Source of the DNA: Rhodococcus sp. OK302 | GTDB taxonomy: Bacteria; Actinomycetota; Actinomycetes; Mycobacteriales; Mycobacteriaceae | Reading direction: 5' to 3' | Length of the DNA: 64,000 bases | Assembly: GCF_002245895.1 (NCBI RefSeq) | Contig: NZ_NPJZ01000001.1 | Span: 3,570,501 to 3,634,500 of the forward strand | Part shown: piece by piece, positions 36,254 through 45,479 of the stretch | Numbering within the stretch: position 1 is the first letter of the stretch | Layout of the letters: each line of letters starts with the position of its first letter | Position numbers and translations under genes: made by a program | The notes under the pieces: model-generated | Databases searched by the model: none | Seen by the model: only the letters and a program-made list of their open reading frames with translations | Told to the model about the DNA's origin: nothing

Positions 36254-38191
36254 TTGGGTGTTCTTGCCCGCATTCAGGGTCCTGACGATCTACGTCAGTT
36301 GAGCCACGCCGAGGTATCGGAGTTGGCCGACGAGATTCGTGAGTTCCTGGTGCAGAAGGTCGCGGCCACCGGGGGTCACCTCGGCCCCAACCTCGGAGTC
36401 GTCGAACTGACGATCGCGCTGCATCGTATTTTCGATTCGCCGCAGGATCCGATCATCTTCGACACCGGGCATCAGGCGTATGTCCACAAGATCCTCACGG
36501 GTCGCAAAGATCAGTTCGACACCCTGCGTAAGCAGGGCGGACTGTCGGGTTACCCGTGCCGGGCCGAGAGTGAACACGACTGGGTCGAGTCGTCGCACGC
36601 GTCGGCAGCATTGTCGTACGCCGACGGACTGGCCAAGGCCTTTGCGTTGACCGGCCAGAACCGCCACGTTGTTGCCGTCGTCGGTGACGGCGCACTTACC
36701 GGTGGAATGTGCTGGGAAGCCCTCAACAACATTGCGGCCGGTAAAGACCGTTCCGTGGTGATCGTCGTCAACGACAACGGTCGCTCGTACGCGCCCACCA
36801 TCGGCGGCCTCGCCGATCACCTTTCGGCGCTACGCACGGCTCCCAGCTACGAGCGCGTCCTCGACAACGGCCGCCGGCTGGTCAAGAAACTTCCGTGGGT
36901 CGGACGCACCGCGTACTCCGTACTTCACGGCATGAAGGCCGGTCTCAAAGACGCCGTCAGCCCGCAGGTCATGTTCACCGACCTCGGTATCAAATACCTC
37001 GGCCCCGTCGACGGACACGACGAGGTTGCGATGGAATCCGCACTGCGCCGCGCCAAGTCGTACGGCGGTCCGGTGATCGTGCACGCGGTTACCCGTAAGG
37101 GCAACGGTTACGCCCACGCCGAGAACGACGTCGCGGATCAGATGCACGCCACCGGCGTCATCGACCCCGTCACCGGTCGCTCCGACAAGACCCCGGTACT
37201 CGACTGGACATCGGTCTTCTCCGACGAGTTGATCGCCCAAGCGTCGCGCCGCGAAGACATCGTGGCAATCACCGCGGCGATGGCCGGCCCGACCGGTCTG
37301 GCTGCGTTCGCGGACAAGTTCCCGGACCGCATGTTCGACGTGGGCATCGCCGAGCAGCATGCGATGACGTCTGCCGCCGGCCTTGCTCTGGGTGGTCTGC
37401 ATCCTGTTGTCGCGATCTACGCAACATTCCTCAACCGCGCCTTCGATCAATTGCTGATGGATGTCGCGCTGCTCAAACAACCCGTCACGGTGGTTCTGGA
37501 TCGCGCGGGTGTCACGGGCGTCGACGGTGCCAGTCACAACGGAGTCTGGGATCTGTCGCTGCTCGGAATCATCCCCGGCATTCGCGTCGCCGCTCCGCGT
37601 GACGCGGACACTCTCCGCGAGGAACTCGGCGAGGCACTCCTTGTCGACGATGGTCCGACCGTCGTACGGTTCCCGAAGGGCGCTGTCCCCGAGGCAATTC
37701 CGGCGGTCAAGCGCCTTGACGGCATGGTTGACGTGCTGCGTGCCAGCGAGGGTGAGCGCGGCGACGTTCTTCTGGTCGCGGTGGGCCCGTTTGCAGCATT
37801 GGGACTCGAGATTGCCGCGGGCCTCGACAAGCAGGGCATCTCGGTTGCTGTCGTGGATCCGCGTTGGGTGCTGCCGGTGTCGGATGCGTTGGTGAAGTTG
37901 GCCGACAAGTACGCACTTGTTGTCACTCTCGAAGATGGTGGAGTACACGGCGGTATCGGTTCGACGGTGTCGGCGGCTTTGCGCGCTGCGGGAGTTCACA
38001 CCTCGTGCCGCGATTTGGGTGTGCCGCAGCAGTTCCTCGATCATGCGTCGCGTGAGGCCATTCACAAGGAACTGGGCCTGACGGCGCAGGATCTCTCACG
38101 CAAGATCACGGGTTGGGTTGCGGGCATGGGTGGTTCGGTTGTTCAGGTTCAGGCCGACGCGCCCGTACAGGGTGAAGTCGCGCAGGGCTGA
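36254..38191 (+). CDS. dxs: 1-deoxy-D-xylulose-5-phosphate synthase
   Basis: The enzyme has 645 residues. It joins pyruvate and glyceraldehyde-3-phosphate using thiamine diphosphate, the first step of the MEP isoprenoid pathway. Motifs are [19 protein letters not shown], the ThDP motif [18 protein letters not shown] with NDN, and [18 protein letters not shown] in the pyrimidine domain. It closely matches M. tuberculosis Dxs1 (Rv2682c). The start is TTG at 36254, with GGAGGGAG 8-15 bases upstream; no nearby ATG or GTG fits. It ends 17 bases before the convergent sugar transporter. Confidence 0.96.
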   Translation: MGVLARIQGPDDLRQLSHAEVSELADEIREFLVQKVAATGGHLGPNLGVVELTIALHRIFDSPQDPIIFDTGHQAYVHKILTGRKDQFDTLRKQGGLSGYPCRAESEHDWVESSHASAALSYADGLAKAFALTGQNRHVVAVVGDGALTGGMCWEALNNIAAGKDRSVVIVVNDNGRSYAPTIGGLADHLSALRTAPSYERVLDNGRRLVKKLPWVGRTAYSVLHGMKAGLKDAVSPQVMFTDLGIKYLGPVDGHDEVAMESALRRAKSYGGPVIVHAVTRKGNGYAHAENDVADQMHATGVIDPVTGRSDKTPVLDWTSVFSDELIAQASRREDIVAITAAMAGPTGLAAFADKFPDRMFDVGIAEQHAMTSAAGLALGGLHPVVAIYATFLNRAFDQLLMDVALLKQPVTVVLDRAGVTGVDGASHNGVWDLSLLGIIPGIRVAAPRDADTLREELGEALLVDDGPTVVRFPKGAVPEAIPAVKRLDGMVDVLRASEGERGDVLLVAVGPFAALGLEIAAGLDKQGISVAVVDPRWVLPVSDALVKLADKYALVVTLEDGGVHGGIGSTVSAALRAAGVHTSCRDLGVPQQFLDHASREAIHKELGLTAQDLSRKITGWVAGMGGSVVQVQADAPVQGEVAQG

Positions 38192-38208
38192 ACCTGACGG
38201 ATCGCCTG

Positions 38209-39651
38209 TTACTGCACTGATTCGAGGGTGCTGCCGCGTGTCTCCTTCACGAATTTCAGCACCACGAACAGCGACAGCAATGCCATGACGGCATAGCCGC
38301 CGTAGGTGAGGGACAGGTTCCAGTCGGCCAGCGACGGGAAGGTCCACGAGACGAAGAAGTTGGCGACCCAGTTGGCGGCGGTGGCGATTCCGACTGCGGC
38401 GGCGCGGACTCGGTTGGGGAACATCTCGGAGATGAGGACCCAGACCACCGGTCCCCATGAGAGAGCAAAGAAGAAGACAAACGCGTTGGCGCCGATCAGC
38501 GCAATCGTCGCGTTGGCGCCGCTGAGGGTGGCGACGGATTCACCGATCTCATTCTTGGTCACTGTTGCCGAATGGAAACAGATTGCTGCCGTCCCGAGTG
38601 AGATCGCCATGCCGGCAGAACCGACCAGCAACAACGGTTTACGCCCGACGCGGTCGATGACGGCAATGGCGACGAAGGTGCCGACGATGTTGACGAGCGC
38701 ACTGACGACGCTGATCAGGAGTGAGCGATCGGGGCCGAAGCCGACGGCCTGCCAGAGGGTGCTCGAGTAGTAGAAGATCACGTTGATGCCGACCAGTTGT
38801 TGCAGCGCTGCCAACGCGATACCGACCCAGACCAGCTTGGATACTCCGAGCGGCTTCGAAAAGAGCTCACGCACAGTAGTTTTTGCTTGTTTGAGCTTGA
38901 GGGAATCCCGAATTTCGTCCATTCTCGCGGTGACGGCGTCGTGATCGCCGCCCTCGAGGTCGGAGATGATCTTCCGGGCGCGGTCGTCGTTACCCTGAGC
39001 GACGAGGTAGCGGGGAGACTCGGGGATCGTCGTGGTCATGACGAGATAAAGAAGGGCGGGGACGGCTTCGAGCATCAGCATCCACTGCCACGCTTCGAGG
39101 CCGGCAATCTGATTGCGAGCGCCACCCGCCGCTGCTTGGAGTGCGTAGTTCACCAACTGGGACACGGCAATTCCCAGCACGATTGCCAATTGGTACATCG
39201 AACCGAGGCGTCCGCGGATCGCTGCGGGTGAGATTTCAGCAATGTAGGCCGGCGCGATCACCGATGCAAAACCGACAGCGACGCCGCCGACAATGCGCCA
39301 GAAGGTGAGGTCGTAGACGCTGAACGGTATTGCCGATCCGACAGCGCCGACAACAAACAGGACGGCGGCCATCTGCATGACGCGGATTCGGCCGAGACGG
39401 TCAGCGAGTGACCCTGCCATCCAGGCGCCCAAGGCGGCACCGAGAAGTGTCAGAGAGACGGTGAGGCCGGTCGCACCGGCCCCGATGTCGTATTTGTCGC
39501 GGATCGCTCCGACTGCCCCGTTGATAACTGCTGTGTCGTAACCGAAGAGAAAACCGCCGAGCGCAGCGGCGCCGGCAAAGAGAACTGCATGTCCGACGTC
39601 GGCGCGTGTTACCCCGGTTCCGCCGCTGTCTGCCGTACCGCTGAATGCCAT
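38209..39651 (-). CDS. Sugar porter family MFS transporter
   Basis: The protein has 480 residues and 12 membrane helices. Sugar-porter signatures are present: GGFLFGYDTAVINGAVG in helix 1, the loops DRLGRIRVM and DRVGRKPLLL, PESPRYLV before the central loop, and LQQLVGINVIFYYSS in helix 7. It probably imports a hexose or pentose with protons. ATG 39651 follows GGGGGCAGG; an open frame extends upstream without homology. No sugar enzymes lie nearby, so the substrate is open. Confidence 0.9.
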   Translation of the reverse strand: MAFSGTADSGGTGVTRADVGHAVLFAGAAALGGFLFGYDTAVINGAVGAIRDKYDIGAGATGLTVSLTLLGAALGAWMAGSLADRLGRIRVMQMAAVLFVVGAVGSAIPFSVYDLTFWRIVGGVAVGFASVIAPAYIAEISPAAIRGRLGSMYQLAIVLGIAVSQLVNYALQAAAGGARNQIAGLEAWQWMLMLEAVPALLYLVMTTTIPESPRYLVAQGNDDRARKIISDLEGGDHDAVTARMDEIRDSLKLKQAKTTVRELFSKPLGVSKLVWVGIALAALQQLVGINVIFYYSSTLWQAVGFGPDRSLLISVVSALVNIVGTFVAIAVIDRVGRKPLLLVGSAGMAISLGTAAICFHSATVTKNEIGESVATLSGANATIALIGANAFVFFFALSWGPVVWVLISEMFPNRVRAAAVGIATAANWVANFFVSWTFPSLADWNLSLTYGGYAVMALLSLFVVLKFVKETRGSTLESVQ

Positions 39652-39740
39652 GCCTGCCCCCTTCGGGCCAAGTCGATCCATCAGTGAACACTCTGGACGC
39701 TACGCGCTGTGCGCCCGATTCGGCGGTTACTCGGAAGTCG

Positions 39741-40238
39741 TTATCGGGCTGAGTTGTTCACCGGCCGGTCACGCCGACGCGATTCGTTCGGCCTTGGTGG
39801 CAAATCGTCGAGGTCCTTGGCCATCATCTTCTTGGTGACCCGCAGTCCGAGGCGTCCGAACACCGCGCCGAGGATCTTGGTCGCCATGGAGGTGGACGTG
39901 GATACGCCGGCAAAGTTCATGGTGAGCAGCGTGCCGTCGGAGTCAGGCTCGAGCGTGAATCCGGACGTGTAGTCCATCCCATTCGAATGCGCTTTGACGA
40001 CGGTACGAGTGGGCGCTTCCACTTCGGTGACCCACATTTCTTCGGAAGCTTCCTTGCCCATCATCTTTCGGGTCTCGCGCCACTTGGTTCCGACGGCGTA
40101 TCCCTCGCCGGCGAGCCGTTCGATACGGGTGACGCCGGCGAGGGTGTCGACAGCGCCGTCGAGGTCGGTGACAACCTTCCAGACGGTGTCGAGGGGAGCG
40201 TTGACGTGCTTGGTCACTGAGACCGACAGTTCAGGCAT
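39741..40238 (-). CDS. SRPBCC/polyketide cyclase-like protein
   Basis: The protein has 165 residues and a START-like (SRPBCC) fold: it opens with SVTKHVNAPLDTVWKVVTDL, has WRETRKMMGKEASEEMWVTE in the middle, and ends with a long amphipathic helix. Such proteins bind small hydrophobic ligands. No catalytic motif can be identified. ATG 40238 is chosen over an upstream extension without homology. It is flanked by unrelated genes on the same strand. Confidence 0.75.
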   Translation of the reverse strand: MPELSVSVTKHVNAPLDTVWKVVTDLDGAVDTLAGVTRIERLAGEGYAVGTKWRETRKMMGKEASEEMWVTEVEAPTRTVVKAHSNGMDYTSGFTLEPDSDGTLLTMNFAGVSTSTSMATKILGAVFGRLGLRVTKKMMAKDLDDLPPRPNESRRRDRPVNNSAR

Positions 40239-40279
40239 GTGCTGAGCATAGAACCGGGGACCGACAGTGGCAGTGTTCT

Positions 40280-41293
40280 CTAACCGACGCGATTGGCAGC
40301 GTCCGTCAGTGCGGGGGTGATCTGGCCCAGAACCCACGGGACGCTCAGAACGTTGACGTTGCTCAAGCCGCCGATCACCTTGGTGTCGCTGAGAAAGACC
40401 GTCGATCCGCGCTTCACCGCGTCGAGTCCGCCGACTGCGGGAATGCTCGACGGGTCACCGGATCCATCGGTGAAGCCGACGATGACATCGGCGTCGATGT
40501 CGTTGATGTTCTCGTACGAAATGGTCTTGAAGAAGGTGCCACCGGAGTTGTCGGCCGCCAACTTTTCGACACCGGGTGCGTTGACGAATCCGAGCTCGGT
40601 GAGAACCTGCACGCGGGGGTCGGTGGGCAGGTACACGTTGATGTTGCTGGCATCGGTGTCGAAATTGACGACGGCAATGGTCTTACCCGCGTATTCGGGG
40701 TGAGCAGAAGCGGTTTCGGTGAGCGTCGTACCCAAACCGTCGACAAGCTTGTCGGCCTCGGCGCTCTTGCCGACGGCCTTTCCGACGATGCGGGTCTGAT
40801 CCTGCCAGGACGTCTGCCAGGCGGCAGCTGGGTAGGCGGCGGTCGGGGCGATCTTGCTCAGTTGGTCGTAGACGGACTTCTCGAATCCCTCGTACGGCGC
40901 GAGGATGACGTCGGGTGCCAGGGAAGCGACGATTTCGACGGGCGGTTCACCGGTGGCGGCCATGTCGAACAGTGTGGTCTTGTCGGCGTCGAAATACTTC
41001 TGAGCCCAAGGCATCACGCCGTTGTCGTCGGCACCGTAGGTGTACTTGGGCTGTCCGACGGGGGCGAGTCCGAGCGCGTAGAGGATGTCCTGGGCATTCC
41101 AGCCGAGTGTCACCAATCGCTCGGGCTGTGACTCGATGGTGGTGGTGCCGAAGACATTCTCGATACTGACGGGGAATCCGTCTGCACTTGTCGACGCTGT
41201 CGAGGATTCCGAATCGGAGGAGCAGGACACAAGCGCTGCGGCGGTGATGGCAGCCAGTCCCAGTGCAGCCAATCCACGAAGAGAAGATTTCAT
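40280..41293 (-). CDS. Iron-siderophore ABC transporter substrate-binding lipoprotein
   Basis: The protein has 337 residues. The N-terminus is a lipoprotein signal ending at LVSC, with lipidated Cys24. The mature part is a type III (FecB/FepB-like) binding protein: ERLVTLGWNAQDILYALGLA, EIVASLAPDVILAPYEGF, then a long linking helix and DIDADVIVGF. It would bind a ferric siderophore at the cell surface. No permease or ATPase gene lies beside it, so it must use a distant transporter. A probable IdeR box covers the bases just before ATG 41293. Confidence 0.88.
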   Translation of the reverse strand: MKSSLRGLAALGLAAITAAALVSCSSDSESSTASTSADGFPVSIENVFGTTTIESQPERLVTLGWNAQDILYALGLAPVGQPKYTYGADDNGVMPWAQKYFDADKTTLFDMAATGEPPVEIVASLAPDVILAPYEGFEKSVYDQLSKIAPTAAYPAAAWQTSWQDQTRIVGKAVGKSAEADKLVDGLGTTLTETASAHPEYAGKTIAVVNFDTDASNINVYLPTDPRVQVLTELGFVNAPGVEKLAADNSGGTFFKTISYENINDIDADVIVGFTDGSGDPSSIPAVGGLDAVKRGSTVFLSDTKVIGGLSNVNVLSVPWVLGQITPALTDAANRVG

Positions 41294-41312
41294 GCAGGGA
41301 AGCCTAACCTAC
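41294..41312 (-). promoter_or_regulatory. Probable IdeR/DmdR iron box
   Basis: Read on the minus strand, the 19 bases match 14 positions of the consensus TTAGGTTAGGCTAACCTAA recalled from memory, including an unbroken run TAGGTTAGGCT. The box touches the start codon of the siderophore-binding lipoprotein, so bound IdeR-Fe2+ would block its transcription or ribosome site. Confidence 0.75.
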
Positions 41313-41344
41313 TCTCGATGCGCTGATCATTCGACCGCTGCGGT

Positions 41345-42703
41345 TCAATCGAATTGGCAGCCGCTGACGGGTAGGCCGTTGAAGCGGTCGGTGAGGTACT
41401 CGAACGCACCGTTCGGACCCAAGCCGTCGATTATCTCCGGCCCGAAGTGGTTGACGAAGGTCGTACCCGGCGCCACCGGTGGGAGGTGGTTGGTGCGGAA
41501 CGTGACCGTCGCGCCGCCGGCGCACCAGTCTTCGGCGAGGCGACGAGCCTGACGGTAGGGAATGGTGTCGTCGTTGATGCCACTGGTGATGAGGACCGGA
41601 GACGTGGGTGTCAGGTTTCCGATGCGTTGTTCGTCGAGTACTGCTGCGGCTTCGGGGATCTCGTCCAGGTGATCAAGAAGTGGCCGGCCGTCGACAGTGA
41701 GTGCATCTGTGCGCAGGAAGGGGTGTTTGATGATGATGTCGCCGACGCATTCGGTAGACAACTGGTCGAGAACCGCGCGGCCTTCGGGGGTGATTCGTTT
41801 GTCCAACGACGCATCCAGTTCCGGGTAACGCGCGAGTAGGCCGTTGATATTGAAACCGACGACGCCACCGATCAAATTGCCGTCGATCTGCTCCAGCACC
41901 GATCGCAGATCGGCGGGGGGAGCGCCGGCCCAGGTTCCCTCGAGATTGAGCTCCGGGGCGTAACTGGGCTGCAGTTCGGCTGCTGCGGCCGCCGCTCCGC
42001 CGCCCTGGGAGTATCCCCAGAACGCGAGAGGTGTGCCGGCGCCCGTCCCGCTGAGAGCGTTTGCTGCGCGGGCCGCGTCGATCATCGCGTGGGCCTCTTC
42101 GATCCGATTGACGTACGTGTGGATTCCCGGCGTGCCTAATCCGATGTAGTCGGTCACGAAGACGCGGGCGCCCAACGCATTCCAGGTTCCGGCGGAGAAG
42201 AGTTCCTGATTTGCGGACAATGACGGCGGATCGGTTTGGATCATCAGTGCGCTGGGAAATGCGCGGGAGGCTGCGCATTGGTCGCCTTGGCCCATCGTGC
42301 CCGGTCCGATAACGACGGTGGGCCGTTCCCCGTTGCCGTGCCACGGTCGTGAAGAATCGATAAAGGTGCCGGTGACGGCGGTGGCATCGCCATCCTGCAA
42401 TTTCGACGCGTACATGACCCGTTGCGCCTGGGCCGGCCACGAGCCATCGAACTCGGGCAATGCGGCAGTCAGGGTCATCGGTTCTGTGCGGATGAGAGTG
42501 CCGGGTGTTGTCGGGATGGAGGTGGGAGGGTGATAGAACGCGGGAATCGCGGCATCGATCCCGGTGTCAACCGGAACGACCGGTTCGGCGGCCGCCGGGC
42601 TGATTGTGCTCAACGACGTTGTCAAGGTGCTCGCGGCTAACAATGCGGCGACTGCGAATGTGCGGGTCGAAAAGCGTCGGAACATCACGGACATCTGATT
42701 CAT
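41345..42703 (-). CDS. Secretory lipase (LIP family)
   Basis: The enzyme has 452 residues with a signal peptide ([20 protein letters not shown], then PAAA) and a mature lipase of the PF03583 type. The nucleophile elbow is WGYSQGGGAAAAAAE, and acid and base are probably in SGINDDTIPY and TTFVNHFGP. It resembles actinobacterial and fungal secreted triacylglycerol lipases. ATG 42703 has GAGAGG 6-11 bases upstream. It is divergent from the TetR gene, which probably regulates it. Confidence 0.88.
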   Translation of the reverse strand: MNQMSVMFRRFSTRTFAVAALLAASTLTTSLSTISPAAAEPVVPVDTGIDAAIPAFYHPPTSIPTTPGTLIRTEPMTLTAALPEFDGSWPAQAQRVMYASKLQDGDATAVTGTFIDSSRPWHGNGERPTVVIGPGTMGQGDQCAASRAFPSALMIQTDPPSLSANQELFSAGTWNALGARVFVTDYIGLGTPGIHTYVNRIEEAHAMIDAARAANALSGTGAGTPLAFWGYSQGGGAAAAAAELQPSYAPELNLEGTWAGAPPADLRSVLEQIDGNLIGGVVGFNINGLLARYPELDASLDKRITPEGRAVLDQLSTECVGDIIIKHPFLRTDALTVDGRPLLDHLDEIPEAAAVLDEQRIGNLTPTSPVLITSGINDDTIPYRQARRLAEDWCAGGATVTFRTNHLPPVAPGTTFVNHFGPEIIDGLGPNGAFEYLTDRFNGLPVSGCQFD

Positions 42704-42908
42704 GGGTACCTCTCGATGCTCGCCGATGTAGGTACGCGGCAAGCGATGATCGAATGGCGGAAGTGTGGAAAACGGTTCTCGAAAGAGCGCCGTCTGCCGT
42801 ATCGCTGAGCCGGACTTGTAGGTGCGGCAATCGATCTCGGCGTTGCTCAGAAGTCTGGTGCCGAGCTCACCCCTATGAGCTACCGGCGAGTAACAACATA
42901 GCTCACAA

Positions 42909-42930
42909 TTTCGTGAAGTGGGTCACGAAA
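42909..42930. promoter_or_regulatory. Inverted repeat in the lipase-TetR divergent region
   Basis: TTTCGTGA-N6-TCACGAAA, a perfect 8-bp inverted repeat of 22 bases, lies between the divergent lipase and TetR genes. It is a good candidate operator for the TetR protein. It also argues against a TetR start upstream of about 42940. Confidence 0.6.
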
Positions 42931-42977
42931 GGCGGGTTTCTGTCGAATTTCTTTCGCAGGGTCGATTGTGCAACGTC

Positions 42978-43592
42978 GTGACCTGCGACGTAATCAGTCC
43001 CGACGAGGGTAGTGGGGATCGGGTAGGCGATAATTTGCAGGTGCGGTCCCAGCAGAAAATCCTCAGTGCCACTGTTCGACTGATCGAAACCGGCGGTTTC
43101 GAGGCGGTCAACATGGCGGCGATCGCACACGAGGCCGGAGTATCGCGACAGACCGTCTATTCCAATTTCGGGTCCCGCGAAGAAGTAGTGTCCAAGGCGA
43201 TGGCGGATCTCACCGTCGAAGCGCTCAGTGGAATCAATGCCCGGCTTCTTGCGGTGAACAGTGCCTGTGAATATGTCGTCGAATTCATCGTGGCCGCCCG
43301 CGCGGCAGTGCGTGCACATCCGGTTCTCGCGACCTTGCTGCTCACCGAGCGGGGTGACCCCGTCTTCTCCATGGAGATGATGGATCGAGCGAAACCTGTT
43401 GCACACGGCTTTCTTTCGCCGATTGTCGAGCGAAATCTCGCGACGTCGGAGGAGTTGGACGACATTCTCGAGATCTCCGTCCGGTTGGGACTGTCCGTCA
43501 TCGCTTTCGACAGTCATTCGATTCACGGCGACGAGAACTTGCGCTCTTTTCTCACCCGTTGGTTGCAACCTGCGATGGCTCCGCCCTCCTGA
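42978..43592 (+). CDS. TetR family transcriptional regulator
   Basis: The protein has about 204 residues. The N-terminal DNA-binding domain is clear: QQKILSATVRLIETGGFEAV then MAAIAHEAGVSRQTVYSNFG. The ligand-binding half is variable. The start is not certain: GTG 42978 is chosen, with GTG 42918 and GTG 43041 as alternatives, because the last lies too close to the HTH and the first would overlap the putative operator. It probably controls itself and the divergent lipase gene, and perhaps the downstream oxidase. Confidence 0.82.
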   Translation: MTCDVISPDEGSGDRVGDNLQVRSQQKILSATVRLIETGGFEAVNMAAIAHEAGVSRQTVYSNFGSREEVVSKAMADLTVEALSGINARLLAVNSACEYVVEFIVAARAAVRAHPVLATLLLTERGDPVFSMEMMDRAKPVAHGFLSPIVERNLATSEELDDILEISVRLGLSVIAFDSHSIHGDENLRSFLTRWLQPAMAPPS

Positions 43593-43617
43593 TGTGTAGT
43601 TCTGAATTCAATTCTTC

Positions 43618-43647
43618 TTGACACTTTAGGGGTTAAGTGTCTAGTTT
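43618..43647 (+). promoter_or_regulatory. Promoter with operator-like repeat of the cholesterol-oxidase-like gene
   Basis: TTGACA (43618-43623) and TAGTTT (43642-43647) are 18 bases apart. Between and overlapping them is GACACTT-N8-AAGTGTC (43620-43641), an inverted repeat placed to block RNA polymerase. Confidence 0.6.
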
Positions 43648-43759
43648 TGGGTTCGCTCAGTTGTCACGTCCATGCGGAACGGCACTCCCCCTGAAATTCT
43701 GGTGCCCCGTGCGTTTTTCGCCGCCGGCTAGTTCGGTGATTTACCAATGGAGTACATCT

Positions 43760-45355
43760 ATGTCCAGAATGAAGAGGCGGACCCTACTGTCCGGCGCGGT
43801 GGCCGCGATGGCCGCAGTAGCGGCGCCGACTCTCGCTCGTGCGGAAATCGGTATCGCCGCGCGAGTCGGGGGAGTTCCTCTCGTCCGGGAAGAACACCGC
43901 ATCGTTGTTATCGGCTCGGGGTTCGGTGGGGGTGTAACCGCCCTTCGGCTAGCTGAGGCGGGGGTTCCGGTTACTTTGTTGGAGAGGGGGATCCGGTGGC
44001 CTTCAGGGCCTGACGCGGATACCTTTCCCCAGCCTGCCAATCCAGACAAACGAATCCTGTGGCACCAGTCGAATCCGCAGTTGTTCGGCAAACCGGCGAT
44101 CTTCGAGCCCTACGCGGGCCTTCTCGAGACGGTGGTCGGCGACAACATGACCACTGTGTGTGCGGCAGGCGTCGGCGGTGGATCCCTGGTGTATCAGGGA
44201 ATGACATTGCAACCGGCGGAGTCTGTGTTCAATACGCACTTCCCCGAGCAGTTGGATTACGCGGTGATGGATCGTGTCCACTACCCGCGGGTGGCGAAGA
44301 TGCTTCAAATTGCCGTTGCTCCTGACGAGTTGGTCAACAGCCCCAACTATGAGGCCGCCCGCATATTTGCCCGAAACGCGAGCCGTTCCGGGCTTCCGGT
44401 GTCGAAGATTCCGATGCCTATCGACTGGAACTTTGCATTGGCCGAACTGCGCGGTGAAATGAAACCGTCGTACACCAACGGTGATGGAGCCCTGGGTGTC
44501 AACAACGGCGGAAAATACTCGGTTGACGTCACCTACATTGCAGCTGCTGAAGCCACGGGACTGGTGAAAGTCGAGACCCTGCACCAGGTTACCGACGTCG
44601 AACGTGCGCCGGACGGGCGATGGCGGGTTTATGTGGACCGGACCGACGTTACGGGACGTGTACTCGAGAACAAGATCCTGACAACCAAAGCCTTGGTCAT
44701 GGCCGCCGGCAGTGCCAACACGACAAAGCTGCTCGTGCGCGCTGGGGCGCAGGGCAGGATTCCCGACCTCCCGGACGAGTTGGGTGGTGGCTGGGGAACC
44801 AACGCCGACCGGATCTACATCTGGTCGGACCCCACCGAGAACTTCGGCAGCACTCAAGGCGGACCCGTTGTCTACGGCAGCCGGAACTGGGACAACCCCG
44901 ACAGTGCGTTCACGGTCATCCAGGCATCGTTCCCGCCGGTGCCGTTCGACGCGCACAGCACCGTGATGGTCGGATTCGGTGTCAGCGAAGATCGAGGCCG
45001 TTTTGTGTGGGACTCGGCCCGAGGTGAGGCGGTGTTGCGCTGGCCCAAGGACGGTGACTCCGCAATACAGCGAGGTCACATCGCGCCTGCGGTCCAAAAG
45101 ATTGCCGGGGCAACAGGACTGCTCACGGATACCAATCTGTTGTTGTCGTCGACGTGGCATCCGCTCGGCGGAGCGTGCATGGAATCGGTGTGCGACCTCG
45201 AGGGCCGAGTTCACGGTCAGCGCGGCCTGTACGTTCTCGACGGCGCACTGATGCCGGGCAACTCGGCCGCCTGCAACCCGTCGATGACCATTGCCGCTGT
45301 TTGCGAACGGGCGCTCGACTACATCGTGAAAGAGGATGTCGGAAAGGTGTTTTGA
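43760..45355 (+). CDS. Tat-exported GMC oxidoreductase, cholesterol-oxidase-like
   Basis: The enzyme has 531 residues. An N-terminal twin-arginine signal (MKRRTLLSGAVAAM, cleavage after ARA near residue 28) is followed by an FAD site GSGFGGG (52-58) and GVGGGSLVYQG. The C-terminal active site has His467 in WHPLGG and Asn506 in CNPSMT, as in type I cholesterol oxidases. It should oxidise a sterol-like 3-hydroxyl group outside the cell and make hydrogen peroxide. The Glu that acts as isomerase base in Brevibacterium and Streptomyces enzymes seems absent (the aligned segment reads VIQASFP). GGAG lies 8-11 bases before ATG 43760. Confidence 0.87.
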   Translation: MSRMKRRTLLSGAVAAMAAVAAPTLARAEIGIAARVGGVPLVREEHRIVVIGSGFGGGVTALRLAEAGVPVTLLERGIRWPSGPDADTFPQPANPDKRILWHQSNPQLFGKPAIFEPYAGLLETVVGDNMTTVCAAGVGGGSLVYQGMTLQPAESVFNTHFPEQLDYAVMDRVHYPRVAKMLQIAVAPDELVNSPNYEAARIFARNASRSGLPVSKIPMPIDWNFALAELRGEMKPSYTNGDGALGVNNGGKYSVDVTYIAAAEATGLVKVETLHQVTDVERAPDGRWRVYVDRTDVTGRVLENKILTTKALVMAAGSANTTKLLVRAGAQGRIPDLPDELGGGWGTNADRIYIWSDPTENFGSTQGGPVVYGSRNWDNPDSAFTVIQASFPPVPFDAHSTVMVGFGVSEDRGRFVWDSARGEAVLRWPKDGDSAIQRGHIAPAVQKIAGATGLLTDTNLLLSSTWHPLGGACMESVCDLEGRVHGQRGLYVLDGALMPGNSAACNPSMTIAAVCERALDYIVKEDVGKVF

Positions 45356-45479
45356 GCTGCTGCTGCACAATCGCGAACGACACCCACGGATAACCGAGGG
45401 CGCCGTTCGCCATTGTCCGAGCGAAGCCAGGGAGGGTCGGCCCGTTGACGTGGTCTTCAGCGCTGGACTGACGGGCGTG

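Noticed and set aside
36830..38065. Minus-strand open frame of 411 codons opposite dxs
   Set aside because: Antisense to dxs, no recognisable motif.
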